A DNA stretch of 23,096 nucleotides. Source: a virus. Below are positions 6,382 to 14,499 of the stretch, one piece after another. The position numbers were made by a program, and so were the translations under genes. How positions within the stretch are numbered: position 1 is the first letter of the stretch; each line of letters opens with the position of its first letter. Where the stretch lies: positions 1 through 23,096 of IMG/VR virus record IMGVR_UViG_3300046011_002459; one strand, 5' to 3'. The notes below the pieces were generated by a model. The model was not told the DNA's origin. It saw only the letters and a list, made by a program, of their open reading frames with translations, and did no database searches.

Positions 6382-7793
6382 GCGACGAAGTAAAAGTTAA
6401 ATTCGTCGCCGATACCACCGGCCTACAAGGTGCTACCGTTCCGGCGCAGATCCCTGTCGGCGGGGGTGGCGCTGGTGGTTCTGGGGGTACTGCTACCGCT
6501 ACCGCTCCTCGCCCTTCCGGCGGGGGGGGCGGTGGGGGTTCTGGAGGCTCCGGCGGTGGATTTGGCGGTGGAGGCTCCGGCGGTGGGGGCGGTGGGGGTG
6601 GTGGGGGTGGGGGCGGAAACATCTACCCTTGGTCTAAAGGCTGGGGAGATCAGTTTAAGAAAGACCTAGGTAACGAAGCCGAGAATATGTTGAGCGGAAT
6701 TAATCTGCTTCAACAGGTCATCAACATCGGCGTAAGAGGAACCAAAGAGGGAATCGAGTATGCCCAGAAAATCCAAGCAGCAGCTCGCATCACCGACCTT
6801 TCCGTCGAGCAAGTACAGAAGTACGGATACGCTGCCAAGATGTCCGGCGTCGAGTTTGACACCTTCGTCAGCGCCATCGCAAATGGCAACAAGGCGATGG
6901 GTAAGATGGCTCTTGAGGGTGGCAATGGCATCGTCGCAATGCGACGCCTTGGGATCAGCATCGAAGGCGTCCGAGACCATAGCATCTCCTCCCTGGACGT
7001 CATCCTAAAGATGGCCGATGCTTACCAGAAACACGCTGAGACAGCCGATATGGCTCGACTCGGTAACGAACTTTACGGCGACTCCTTTAAGCAGATGATC
7101 CCAATGCTCCGGCAGGGTCGCGCTGAAATCGAGAAGATTGCTAACAATGCCCCTGTTCTAAAGACAACGACCGTCTCCGGCGTATCGGCTGCCGGCCGTA
7201 TGGCTACTAATACCGGAAAGACCTTCTGGTCTAACTTTGTAGAGTCTGTGGTGGGTTTTGGCAAAAATGACATAGCCTCTATTCAAGATATGGCCAACCC
7301 TCACGGTGGTCATTCTGGACTTACCGCAAAGCAAAGGGCTGATGCACTTCTTGGTAAAAAGGACGAAAGTATTTCCAGGTTCCTTCTCAACGCCATTGGT
7401 GGTTTTAAGAGTACTAAATTGGAGGCTTACGGAACTAGGGGCGTAGGTGAAACTACCAGCGATGTCATCTCTAAGTACGAGCAAGTCTACGGCAAGGACA
7501 AGGAAAAGATGGGAGAAAAGCCTAGGGCTGTGTATGAAGAACTCCTCAAGGTTCGCGAAGAGGAACTCAAGAACAAGCCCAACCTCCAGTCCGGGATCTT
7601 CCAGGCTGCCTCCACGATGCAACAGGTCGGTGGCGGTGACGTCCTATCCGCTATCTCTCGCGTTGACTTCGCCCAGCAGACCTCGGATAACACCCGGCGT
7701 ACCGCCGAAGCCGTCGAAAGGCTTGCAAACGGCGCTGGAGGAACTGACAATACCCCCGCCCCTGTGGATACCAACGGCCCAGTAGCAAAATAA
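6378..7793 (+). CDS. Tail tape measure protein with polyglycine segment
   Basis: This 471-aa protein likely sets tail length and occupies the tube before DNA ejection. The N-terminal VKVKFVADTTGLQGA is a common tape-measure start. Residues ~28-82 are almost entirely Gly/Ser/Ala with a run of 13 Gly. A helical body follows with LSVEQVQKYGYAAKMSGVEF and LGNELYGDSFKQMIPMLRQG, patterns recurring in phage tape measures. The end, ASTMQQVGGGDVLSAI followed by DNTRRTAEAVERLA, matches tape-measure C-termini. If the usual ~1.5 angstroms per residue applies, the tail would be short (about 70 nm), less if the glycine part is not helical. There is no transmembrane pore segment or lytic domain. The ATG overlaps the upstream stop, and the next gene starts 2 bases after this one ends. 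Confidence 0.75.
   Translation: MSDEVKVKFVADTTGLQGATVPAQIPVGGGGAGGSGGTATATAPRPSGGGGGGGSGGSGGGFGGGGSGGGGGGGGGGGGGNIYPWSKGWGDQFKKDLGNEAENMLSGINLLQQVINIGVRGTKEGIEYAQKIQAAARITDLSVEQVQKYGYAAKMSGVEFDTFVSAIANGNKAMGKMALEGGNGIVAMRRLGISIEGVRDHSISSLDVILKMADAYQKHAETADMARLGNELYGDSFKQMIPMLRQGRAEIEKIANNAPVLKTTTVSGVSAAGRMATNTGKTFWSNFVESVVGFGKNDIASIQDMANPHGGHSGLTAKQRADALLGKKDESISRFLLNAIGGFKSTKLEAYGTRGVGETTSDVISKYEQVYGKDKEKMGEKPRAVYEELLKVREEELKNKPNLQSGIFQAASTMQQVGGGDVLSAISRVDFAQQTSDNTRRTAEAVERLANGAGGTDNTPAPVDTNGPVAK
6457..6620 (+). repeat. GGC/GGT/GGG glycine-codon low-complexity repeat
   Basis: An almost uninterrupted series of glycine codons with occasional Ser/Ala codons, built from GGCGGTGGGGG-like units, densest at 6583-6618. 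The repeat keeps the frame of the tape measure gene. It also yields a meaningless polyproline frame on the other strand. Confidence 0.85.
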
Positions 7794-7794
7794 A

Positions 7795-8718
7795 ATGACC
7801 ATCCCTATCTACCAGCCTAACGGCATCACGTTCAAAGAATTCGGTCAGAAGCTCCAGGCTGAATGGGTGATGGACAAGACCTGGACGGTCTCCCACGACG
7901 GCTTTGGCCTTGTCACGATGCAGCTCAAGTTCGTCGCCGACTCCGACAAGTCTTATGACGTAGCGACCGACTTCCCTCGCGGTAGTTCTCCCCCCATCGA
8001 GAATATGGAGAATATGACCCTTCATAAGGCCGTCGCAACGACCAACAACGGCGTTTGCACGGTCATTGCCGATTACTGTGGTATTGACGGAGCCTCGGAT
8101 TCTACGATCACGCAGGTGCAGGTCTCAAGCGCCACCGGGCAGGAAGCCATTGAGACTCACCCTAATTTCAGCAAAGTTCAATGCGCCAAGATTGGGAAAG
8201 TCCTAGCCGGCCCTGCGAAGTACATTTTCGACAACGAGAGTGATGCTGCCATTAATCCTCATAAGGCTCACTTCGCCGTAGTTACTACGGCTTCTGGACA
8301 GCAGACCCAGTACCAGTTCGTAGGCTTCCTTCCGTCCACAAAGCCAGAAGATCCTGTGAACCTAAAGGCCGGTGTTAGATCCTACTTCAAGCCTGGCATC
8401 ACCCTGCGTTGCCTTGCCTACACTAATAGTTCTGAAACGGCATCTTTGACTATTCGTCGCGTCGGTTGGGCTAACTACGGCAACATCGGAGCAATCGTGC
8501 TGCCCCCTCCCTACAACACCCTCCTGGACGAGTTTGATTCCGACCTGCCACTCACCCTTCCCGACGGCATACAGCGCAACAGAAACTACCTTTGCACGAA
8601 CGCCTCTGTCGAAGTCTACGGTGGCCTCTATAAAGTCCAGGCTGACCTTATGATGTCTGGCATCATTGGTTGGGATCCAGATATCTACCCGACCGACGAA
8701 ACCAGCCCTAACGACTAA
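7795..8718 (+). CDS. Tail protein of unknown class, after the tape measure
   Basis: 307 aa, in the place of distal-tail/tail-tip proteins (lambda gpM/L/K zone). It is beta-rich: FKEFGQKLQAEWVMDKTWTV, GLVTMQLKFVADSD, and a repeated strand pattern through SLTIRRVGWANYG, ending YGGLYKVQADLMMSGIIGWD. It has only three or four Cys and no Ig repeats or peptidase motif, and I do not recognise a family. Gap to the previous gene is one base and to the next is an overlap (TAATG at 8716-8720), so it is translated with the tail genes. Distal tail or baseplate-hub component is inferred from position. Confidence 0.5.
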   Translation: MTIPIYQPNGITFKEFGQKLQAEWVMDKTWTVSHDGFGLVTMQLKFVADSDKSYDVATDFPRGSSPPIENMENMTLHKAVATTNNGVCTVIADYCGIDGASDSTITQVQVSSATGQEAIETHPNFSKVQCAKIGKVLAGPAKYIFDNESDAAINPHKAHFAVVTTASGQQTQYQFVGFLPSTKPEDPVNLKAGVRSYFKPGITLRCLAYTNSSETASLTIRRVGWANYGNIGAIVLPPPYNTLLDEFDSDLPLTLPDGIQRNRNYLCTNASVEVYGGLYKVQADLMMSGIIGWDPDIYPTDETSPND

Positions 8719-11099
8719 TGGGACTAGAAGGCTTTTCTAACAATCACTCCGGCGGTATGTCGCCGGGTGACCACCTGTATGCCAAGACATTCAACAAGCT
8801 GGCTACTTCCGCCGACAAGGCGCAGATTGGGCCGTCTGACGGCGTAATCTTTACCGCAACGAACGGTGGAGTTGGGATGTATATCCCACAGCAGACGCAG
8901 GAAGGTAAAGCGCCCCTTCTCCAACAGTTTGAGATTGTGGTCGAGCCGTACCAAGTGGCCGGCGAAGAGCTGGGTCTTTCCATCATCCGTGTTGTTAAGG
9001 GTGAGGTCGTATGGATCCCTGTACTACCGCAGGACGAAATTCCTATTCCTGTTCCGATTCCTACTGATAAGTGCGTTACGCAGACGACCATTAAAAACTG
9101 GTTCGCACTCCCGACGTTCCCAATCATCGACGACGAGAACTCTACGTTCATCGGTGACGGAGGTATCCGTGTTCCTAACATCGAAGGCATTGACGTAGCC
9201 ATCTACGTCTTCAAGTCCACGATGCTACCGATTGACCACGATCCTATCATCATCGCAGTTCCTAACACAGGATACGAACTTACCTGCCCAGTAACATTTC
9301 CCGGAACGCCTCCATTCCCCCTCGCCGTTTGGCAAGCCATCAAGGTCGGCAGCGCCAAGTATGAAGTCCCAGAAGGTTCGGAAGAAGATACTCCGCCTCA
9401 ATGGATCGTCACCCAGAACTTCATCGGGTCTATGGTCTTCCCCGGTGGCGGTACATCTGATAGCCCAGCCAACAAGCCGTTCCTTCCTGCCCAGTTGCCA
9501 TCCACGGCAATCCAGAAGCCTCGCCCGATCCCTTTCGAGTGCCGTATCGAAGTGGACTCTGGTGGAGATATGCTCCTCAAGATTGGCAACGGAACTGTTT
9601 CCTACACTCGGAGCAATATGCCGTATGTCGGTACTGGCTCACGAATCAACAGATTCCAGATGGAGTATGATCAACTCCAGGTATGCCCTACTGGCTGGAA
9701 GAAGCAGGGCAATTCCGCCGACGGCTGGATGGCGCTAGGCGGTGGTTATAAGATCACCGGGGAAGGACAATGGTATATTGTCGCTTCGTACTGGGACGCC
9801 CTAGAAGGCCCAAACTTTACGCTACCAGACCCTGTTAAGCCCGGTCGTCCTTTCCTTTCCCTTATCGATGCCTACGGCGCTGACGTAGACAAGTTGTTCG
9901 TCGAGACCGGCCCCGGTCTGTACACGAATACGATGAATATCCAGAAGATGTCTGGATATACCAGCGAAGACACCGGGGATGACTGGGATTGGGGCTATTG
10001 CCACACGACCTACTTCAACCCAATGAAGCTTGGATATGACGCCAAGATGATTGCAAGAATCGAGTCGCGTCAAGCCGACCAGTCTGTCGCCCAAATCTTC
10101 ATCTCGCAGACCGCTACGGAATTCCGCAATCAGATTCAGAACATCTACTTCCCTGTGCTGCCGAAGGATGGATTCGTGGTGTTCATCTACGACGGATTAC
10201 CATCTCTTCCTTTCTACCCGGCTCCTTGGTCTGGCGTAAACAATGCTACTGACCTTTTCAACTCGCTCCAGGCTATCCCAGCTCTCGTAGGCAATATTCA
10301 AGTCACTCGCACAAGCGATCACAACTTCTATGTGACCTTCATCAACGACCTGGAGGCAACCGATTGTCCTATTCTTGTTGCCAACAACAGCGGCCTAGAG
10401 TCTTGGCCTTACGAGTATGTCATCGACCAGTACCACGTTGGCAACCTCGTTCTTGACACCACTCCACGGTTTGATGGTACACAGATTATGAACAAGGCAG
10501 ATGTAACACAGGCTGAAGATCCGTATGTTGTTCAATCGAATAATGAACCAGCGTTCAACAAGGTCATCAATAAGGACGACCTAATGGCCTGCACCGGCCT
10601 CTCTGGTGACAATGACTTTACCAGCGCAATCATCCCTATTGTTGATAACGGATCGCCAAGAAATGTGACCACTCGTCAATGGACTTACGGAGTTGCCAGC
10701 GGTTGCTCCAACCAAGACGGAGATACTTTCCCTTATCGCGTCTATGTATTGGGCAATGGCGAAGGCGTCATCGAGTACGCTGTGGACGAAGGTATGCTCA
10801 ACAATGTCATTCCTAGCAACATCGATGATGTCATCAGTCTCCCGGCTGATACGGATACATACATCTATGTTAAGGCTGGGAACACTTTCAACGCTGGCAT
10901 CAATCTCTTCCCAGACCCTGCGGATGTGACTATCGAATACGGATCTTCCGTGCCAGAGCAGTCCAATGAGTACTGCTATGTCCTCATCGCACACATCACC
11001 GGGACTACGATCAACCAGATTATCAAGAACTCGCTTTGGGGTGATCGAATCAAGGTCTCCGACAGCGCCGACGCTACCTACTACATCGCAGGGGTCTGA
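8718..11099 (+). CDS. Large tail-associated protein, unknown class
   Basis: 793 aa. The N-terminal ~110 residues (SPGDHLYAKTFNKLATSADKA, then FTATNGGVGMYIPQ and a strand-rich part QQFEIVVEPYQV) look like a virion-anchoring module repeated in many phage structural proteins, followed by a Pro/Ile-rich linker (IPIPVPIPTD). The rest is beta-rich with many aromatic residues and several Gly-Thr-Asp turns, typical of receptor-binding or tail-tip proteins. There is no glycanase or peptidase motif I can name. Start and stop overlap both neighbours by one base (TAATG, TGATG). It is a candidate tail-tip or host-recognition protein by position; the lambda gpJ signature is not seen. Confidence 0.5.
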   Translation: MGLEGFSNNHSGGMSPGDHLYAKTFNKLATSADKAQIGPSDGVIFTATNGGVGMYIPQQTQEGKAPLLQQFEIVVEPYQVAGEELGLSIIRVVKGEVVWIPVLPQDEIPIPVPIPTDKCVTQTTIKNWFALPTFPIIDDENSTFIGDGGIRVPNIEGIDVAIYVFKSTMLPIDHDPIIIAVPNTGYELTCPVTFPGTPPFPLAVWQAIKVGSAKYEVPEGSEEDTPPQWIVTQNFIGSMVFPGGGTSDSPANKPFLPAQLPSTAIQKPRPIPFECRIEVDSGGDMLLKIGNGTVSYTRSNMPYVGTGSRINRFQMEYDQLQVCPTGWKKQGNSADGWMALGGGYKITGEGQWYIVASYWDALEGPNFTLPDPVKPGRPFLSLIDAYGADVDKLFVETGPGLYTNTMNIQKMSGYTSEDTGDDWDWGYCHTTYFNPMKLGYDAKMIARIESRQADQSVAQIFISQTATEFRNQIQNIYFPVLPKDGFVVFIYDGLPSLPFYPAPWSGVNNATDLFNSLQAIPALVGNIQVTRTSDHNFYVTFINDLEATDCPILVANNSGLESWPYEYVIDQYHVGNLVLDTTPRFDGTQIMNKADVTQAEDPYVVQSNNEPAFNKVINKDDLMACTGLSGDNDFTSAIIPIVDNGSPRNVTTRQWTYGVASGCSNQDGDTFPYRVYVLGNGEGVIEYAVDEGMLNNVIPSNIDDVISLPADTDTYIYVKAGNTFNAGINLFPDPADVTIEYGSSVPEQSNEYCYVLIAHITGTTINQIIKNSLWGDRIKVSDSADATYYIAGV

Positions 11100-11692
11100 T
11101 GGGCGCTAAACTCAAGATGCAGGAAGACTGGCCTAGTCCTACTTGGGCAAGTCAAAGGGCTTGGCTTCCCAACATCTGGTTTGGCGGTGTGTACACTTAT
11201 ACAGATATCATCGGCCCTTGGAGGATGGATTACTCTTACCCTGTAAAAGAGGCTGAACCATATATGATCAGGAACTTTAAGTCCCCCTGGACTGGAGTGT
11301 CCGTTACTTCTTTTGTTTTCGTAAACAAGTACCCAGAGCCATATCAGCCTGGGCAAAGCCGAGATGTCTATATCAGCGGTGTAATCTACGACCCCCAATC
11401 TATCCAATATGATGAAGAGGGCAATATGTTACCTCCAGGTGGCTATGTTGCTTGGAACAGGCTGGCCGCAGACTTGAACCACTTGAAAGAGCTTGTTGGC
11501 AAGTTGACAGTACGAACACGATGGTATGATGAGTATGCAGGAACTTTTAGGTTCGTGGATACAGTAGTCACGGATAAGAGTATCAATAACAATACGGATA
11601 CCACTCCCTTTCAGCCAACCGGGGACTTTGTCACAACTGCTGGGCCTAACGAGTTTGGTCAGTTCTGGGACTTTACGATTGCCTCGTCTTGA
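11099..11692 (+). CDS. Tail-associated protein, unknown class
   Basis: 197 aa, unusually rich in Tyr, Trp and Pro (DWPSPTWASQRAWLPNIWF, YPEPYQPGQSRDVYISG), with mainly short strands predicted and one amphipathic helix (NRLAADLNHLKELVGKL). It has no signal peptide, no membrane segment and no enzymatic motif. Codon use is more A/T-ending than in the capsid genes. An AGGGG sits 5 bases before the ATG, which overlaps the previous stop. It lies between the large tail protein and the fibre, so it is probably part of the tail tip or a fibre attachment protein. The function is not recognised. Confidence 0.45.
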   Translation: MGAKLKMQEDWPSPTWASQRAWLPNIWFGGVYTYTDIIGPWRMDYSYPVKEAEPYMIRNFKSPWTGVSVTSFVFVNKYPEPYQPGQSRDVYISGVIYDPQSIQYDEEGNMLPPGGYVAWNRLAADLNHLKELVGKLTVRTRWYDEYAGTFRFVDTVVTDKSINNNTDTTPFQPTGDFVTTAGPNEFGQFWDFTIASS

Positions 11693-11705
11693 GAATTGAC
11701 CCCCT

Positions 11706-11720
11706 TTTGACAGGGGGCTA
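11706..11720 (+). promoter_or_regulatory. TTTGACA-N3-GGCTA element, copy C
   Basis: TTTGACA at 11706-11712, GGG, then GGCTA at 11716-11720, followed by GGTATAGGACT and the ATG at 11732. The TTTTGACA also forms the loop of a small stem, CCCCC (11700-11704) with GGGGG (11713-11717). The downstream GTATA matches copy B. Confidence 0.55.
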
Positions 11721-11731
11721 GGTATAGGACT

Positions 11732-14362
11732 ATGGCTATCAACACCTACCGCTTTTGGATGGCGACTGACGCCAACCGTCTGCTTGCGAACCAGAATGCA
11801 TTCATCCAAGCCGCAGCTCCCGCCTTCTACCAAGGCAATGTCGCCCAGCTTGAACTCCACATCGTGGCTTCTTCCGGCGTCGGAACCTCCCCGGTCGAAC
11901 TGCCCTTCCCGGCTGGCGCGGAGATCAGCGTAGCCGTAGGCGATACCAATACCTACCCTACTGGCGGTTCTTGGGAGTTGTCCGTCGATGAAGTCGAGAC
12001 AGCGCCTATGCCCTATAACGCTACGACGGCGCAAGTGGCATCGGCTCTCAACGCCCTTCCATCCGTCTCCAATGCTGGGGGTGTAGGCGTCTACAAGACC
12101 GGGGATGGTTACACCATCACCTGGAACACCTATGGCCTCAAGCCCACCATCGGCATCGGCTCAGACACCCTTACCCCTTCCTCCTACCAGTCCATCAGCC
12201 TCGTACAGGCCGGCAATCCCGAACATCGCCAGATTGTTTTTGTTGAACTGCGCCAGAATCCGATTGCTCTAGGCGTAGATTGGACTCCACTTCCTTCGCC
12301 TACGGTTACCGTCAGCGAAGTCCAGGCTTGGAACGGAACTAACAAGATTTACCGGGTGACCATTTCACCACAGCCGAAGGCTGGTACGATTACCATCGCC
12401 TACGGCACGAAGACCGCCACGCTGGCTTACAATGCTTCGCCGGCCTCTATTACTTCCGCGCTATCCCCGGCTCAAGCGTTTGCTACCGGGCAGTACCAAT
12501 GGGACATCGCCATCGTCGAGGACAGCGTCCTTACGGCTTCCGGCAGCCTTGTAGGCTACAACGGCTACTCCGGATCTATCAACTTTGCCACCGCCGAGTG
12601 CCACCAGTTCCTTGCCGGAGCTGAACGCAAGTCTACGACTCTTGAGGTCTCAATGAGCGTAGACGACAAGCGCTACACCCTCATCCAGACGCCTTGCAAT
12701 GTCTTTGCAGACGTCGTTTCGGATGGCGTACTTCAGCCTCTTCCATTGGGAGTAGCCCTATCCGAACAGGTTGCCAACGCACGATTCGTACGTCGAGACA
12801 TCGACCAGAACCCGGACGCTTCCACGCAGGATGTCATCTGGCAGAACCTTGGAGTCGAAACCCTCGGCTCGGATGTGGCCGGCGCTATCAACGGAGCTGA
12901 CTCCCCTTCGGCAGCAAACCCCTTTGCCACGATCAGCGACATCCCGACTGTCACCTCTGCCGTCTGGGGACAGATTACCGGGGACATCGAAAACCAAAGC
13001 GACCTCGACTACGCTCTCACCTCGCTTGACAACCTCAAGTACGACAAGAGCAACCCGGCTGGATTCATCACACAGGCTGACGTTGCTGGATTTGCTACAC
13101 AGCAATGGGTTACTGACCAGAACTATCTTTCTAGTTCTTCGTCCGATTTTGAGTTTAGTGGCTATAACATTGCTTTCAACAACAGCGTAAAGTTCCTAGG
13201 TCTTGATGGAAAAGCTCCGATCAATATCGGCGCTGTGTTCCTTCAGCCAGGAGGCACTCTCAGTAATGGCGATATGTGGTTCAACACGGCAGATGGCCGT
13301 CTTGGCTACTACTACACTCAGCAATCTGGTTCTGGTGTGCGTTATGCGGCCACTACTACTGATCTTCAGTCTTACTATCCTTCGTCCAATCCGCAGGGGT
13401 TTATTACGGCTTCTGCGCTTACGCCTTACGCCACGAATGCTTCTCCCGCTTTGACCGGGACTGCCACGATCACAAACACTCCGGGTTCGGGCGGCCTTAG
13501 CGTAGTAACAAGCGGTGTTAATGCATACACTAGTAGCCTAACCAGTAGCATACTCCGTGTTGGATTCCTCAATTACCAGAACGCAAATGCGTATATGACT
13601 GCAACTGAGGTTGGCGTTGGTGGTGACGCTACTGGACTCGCTCGTCTTTCTACCAATAATACTGGTGGTGCTAATCCTCAATTATACCTTTGGGAATACG
13701 GCCCTGCGGCCCCCATCCAGGGACGAAGCACTATCATCAAGGAAGGAAAGTTCTTCGTTGATAACAACCAAGGAGATGGCCCTGTCGAGGTGTATGCTCC
13801 TTATGCCGTACTTGACACCAAAGCCAACCTCTCTGGTGCGGCCTTTACTGGTAAGGTCAATTTTGCCACGATTAGTTCAAGTTCTCCAAGCATTAACCTT
13901 GGAGGTCAATGCGACTCTGCTCCGGCTTCGGCAACTAACGGAGACCTGTGGATTTCAAATGCGGCCTCGCCTAAACTGACCTATCGGACTAGCGGGATTA
14001 ATTACAACTTAGCCGTCCTAAATCAGTTCAACACCTTTACCGGGCAGATGGTGATCGACACAAGCAGTAGCACAACTGCGGCCCTCCGTGTCACCCAGCG
14101 TGGCTCTGGTAATGCCATCGAGGTTGAGGACAGCACCACCCCCGATGCCACCCGCTTCGTCGTAGATCAGTTCGGCAAGGTTGGCGTAGGTACTGCCCCG
14201 GACGCTACTGCGGCCATTAGGGTGGATGGCAACGGCATCTCGTTCAATGGCCTGTCCTTTAATCCTACTGGAACGGCCTCCCATACTGGAGGCCCGGACA
14301 CCCTAGACCTTCTGGTCACCATCAACGGCGTGAACTACCGCCTCGGCCTCCGTCCCGCTTAA
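11732..14362 (+). CDS. Modular tail fibre / receptor-binding protein
   Basis: 876 aa. The first ~70 residues (FWMATDANRLLANQNAFIQA, FYQGNVAQLEL) look like a virion-attachment module. Two Ig-like repeats follow: one around residues 75-150 with PYNATTAQVASALNALPSV and AGGVGVYKTGDGYTITWN, a second around 215-290 with GTITIAYGTKTATLAYNASP. The C-terminal half carries repeated fibre modules: NPAGFITQADVAGFATQQW and NPQGFITASALTPYATNAS; NGDMWFNTADGRLGYYY and NGDLWISNAASPKLTYRT; and LSGAAFTGKV. It ends with a FGKVGVGTAPDATAAIRVDG stalk and INGVNYRLGLRPA, a short copy of the latter module. No intramolecular chaperone domain is recognised. It probably mediates host attachment. Confidence 0.75.
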   Translation: MAINTYRFWMATDANRLLANQNAFIQAAAPAFYQGNVAQLELHIVASSGVGTSPVELPFPAGAEISVAVGDTNTYPTGGSWELSVDEVETAPMPYNATTAQVASALNALPSVSNAGGVGVYKTGDGYTITWNTYGLKPTIGIGSDTLTPSSYQSISLVQAGNPEHRQIVFVELRQNPIALGVDWTPLPSPTVTVSEVQAWNGTNKIYRVTISPQPKAGTITIAYGTKTATLAYNASPASITSALSPAQAFATGQYQWDIAIVEDSVLTASGSLVGYNGYSGSINFATAECHQFLAGAERKSTTLEVSMSVDDKRYTLIQTPCNVFADVVSDGVLQPLPLGVALSEQVANARFVRRDIDQNPDASTQDVIWQNLGVETLGSDVAGAINGADSPSAANPFATISDIPTVTSAVWGQITGDIENQSDLDYALTSLDNLKYDKSNPAGFITQADVAGFATQQWVTDQNYLSSSSSDFEFSGYNIAFNNSVKFLGLDGKAPINIGAVFLQPGGTLSNGDMWFNTADGRLGYYYTQQSGSGVRYAATTTDLQSYYPSSNPQGFITASALTPYATNASPALTGTATITNTPGSGGLSVVTSGVNAYTSSLTSSILRVGFLNYQNANAYMTATEVGVGGDATGLARLSTNNTGGANPQLYLWEYGPAAPIQGRSTIIKEGKFFVDNNQGDGPVEVYAPYAVLDTKANLSGAAFTGKVNFATISSSSPSINLGGQCDSAPASATNGDLWISNAASPKLTYRTSGINYNLAVLNQFNTFTGQMVIDTSSSTTAALRVTQRGSGNAIEVEDSTTPDATRFVVDQFGKVGVGTAPDATAAIRVDGNGISFNGLSFNPTGTASHTGGPDTLDLLVTINGVNYRLGLRPA

Positions 14363-14366
14363 TCCT

Positions 14367-14495
14367 ATGATCATCGCTATCATCTCCCTCATCATCGGCT
14401 TCGCTGGCGGTTTCTACGCTGGCGTCAAGAACGCCAACAGCTCCAAGCTCGCCAAGGGCAAGGAACTGCTGAACGCTCTCAAGTCCAAGGAGTAA
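14367..14495 (+). CDS. 42-aa membrane peptide
   Basis: A short ORF with the sequence pattern of one hydrophobic segment (MIIAIISLIIGFAGGFYAG, residues 1-19) followed by a Lys-rich tail. It begins 4 bases after the fibre stop and ends 4 bases before the ATG of the lipoprotein gene, whose Shine-Dalgarno (AAGGAG, 14487-14492) lies in its last codons. Position at the head of the lysis block suggests a pinholin-like or accessory lysis peptide, but the composition is not diagnostic. It may instead be a minor virion membrane-interacting protein. Confidence 0.5.
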   Translation: MIIAIISLIIGFAGGFYAGVKNANSSKLAKGKELLNALKSKE

Positions 14496-14499
14496 TCCA

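Noticed and set aside
6308-6622. Polyproline open frame on the - strand
   Set aside because: It is the complement of the glycine-codon repeat in the tape measure gene; no conserved content and no start context.
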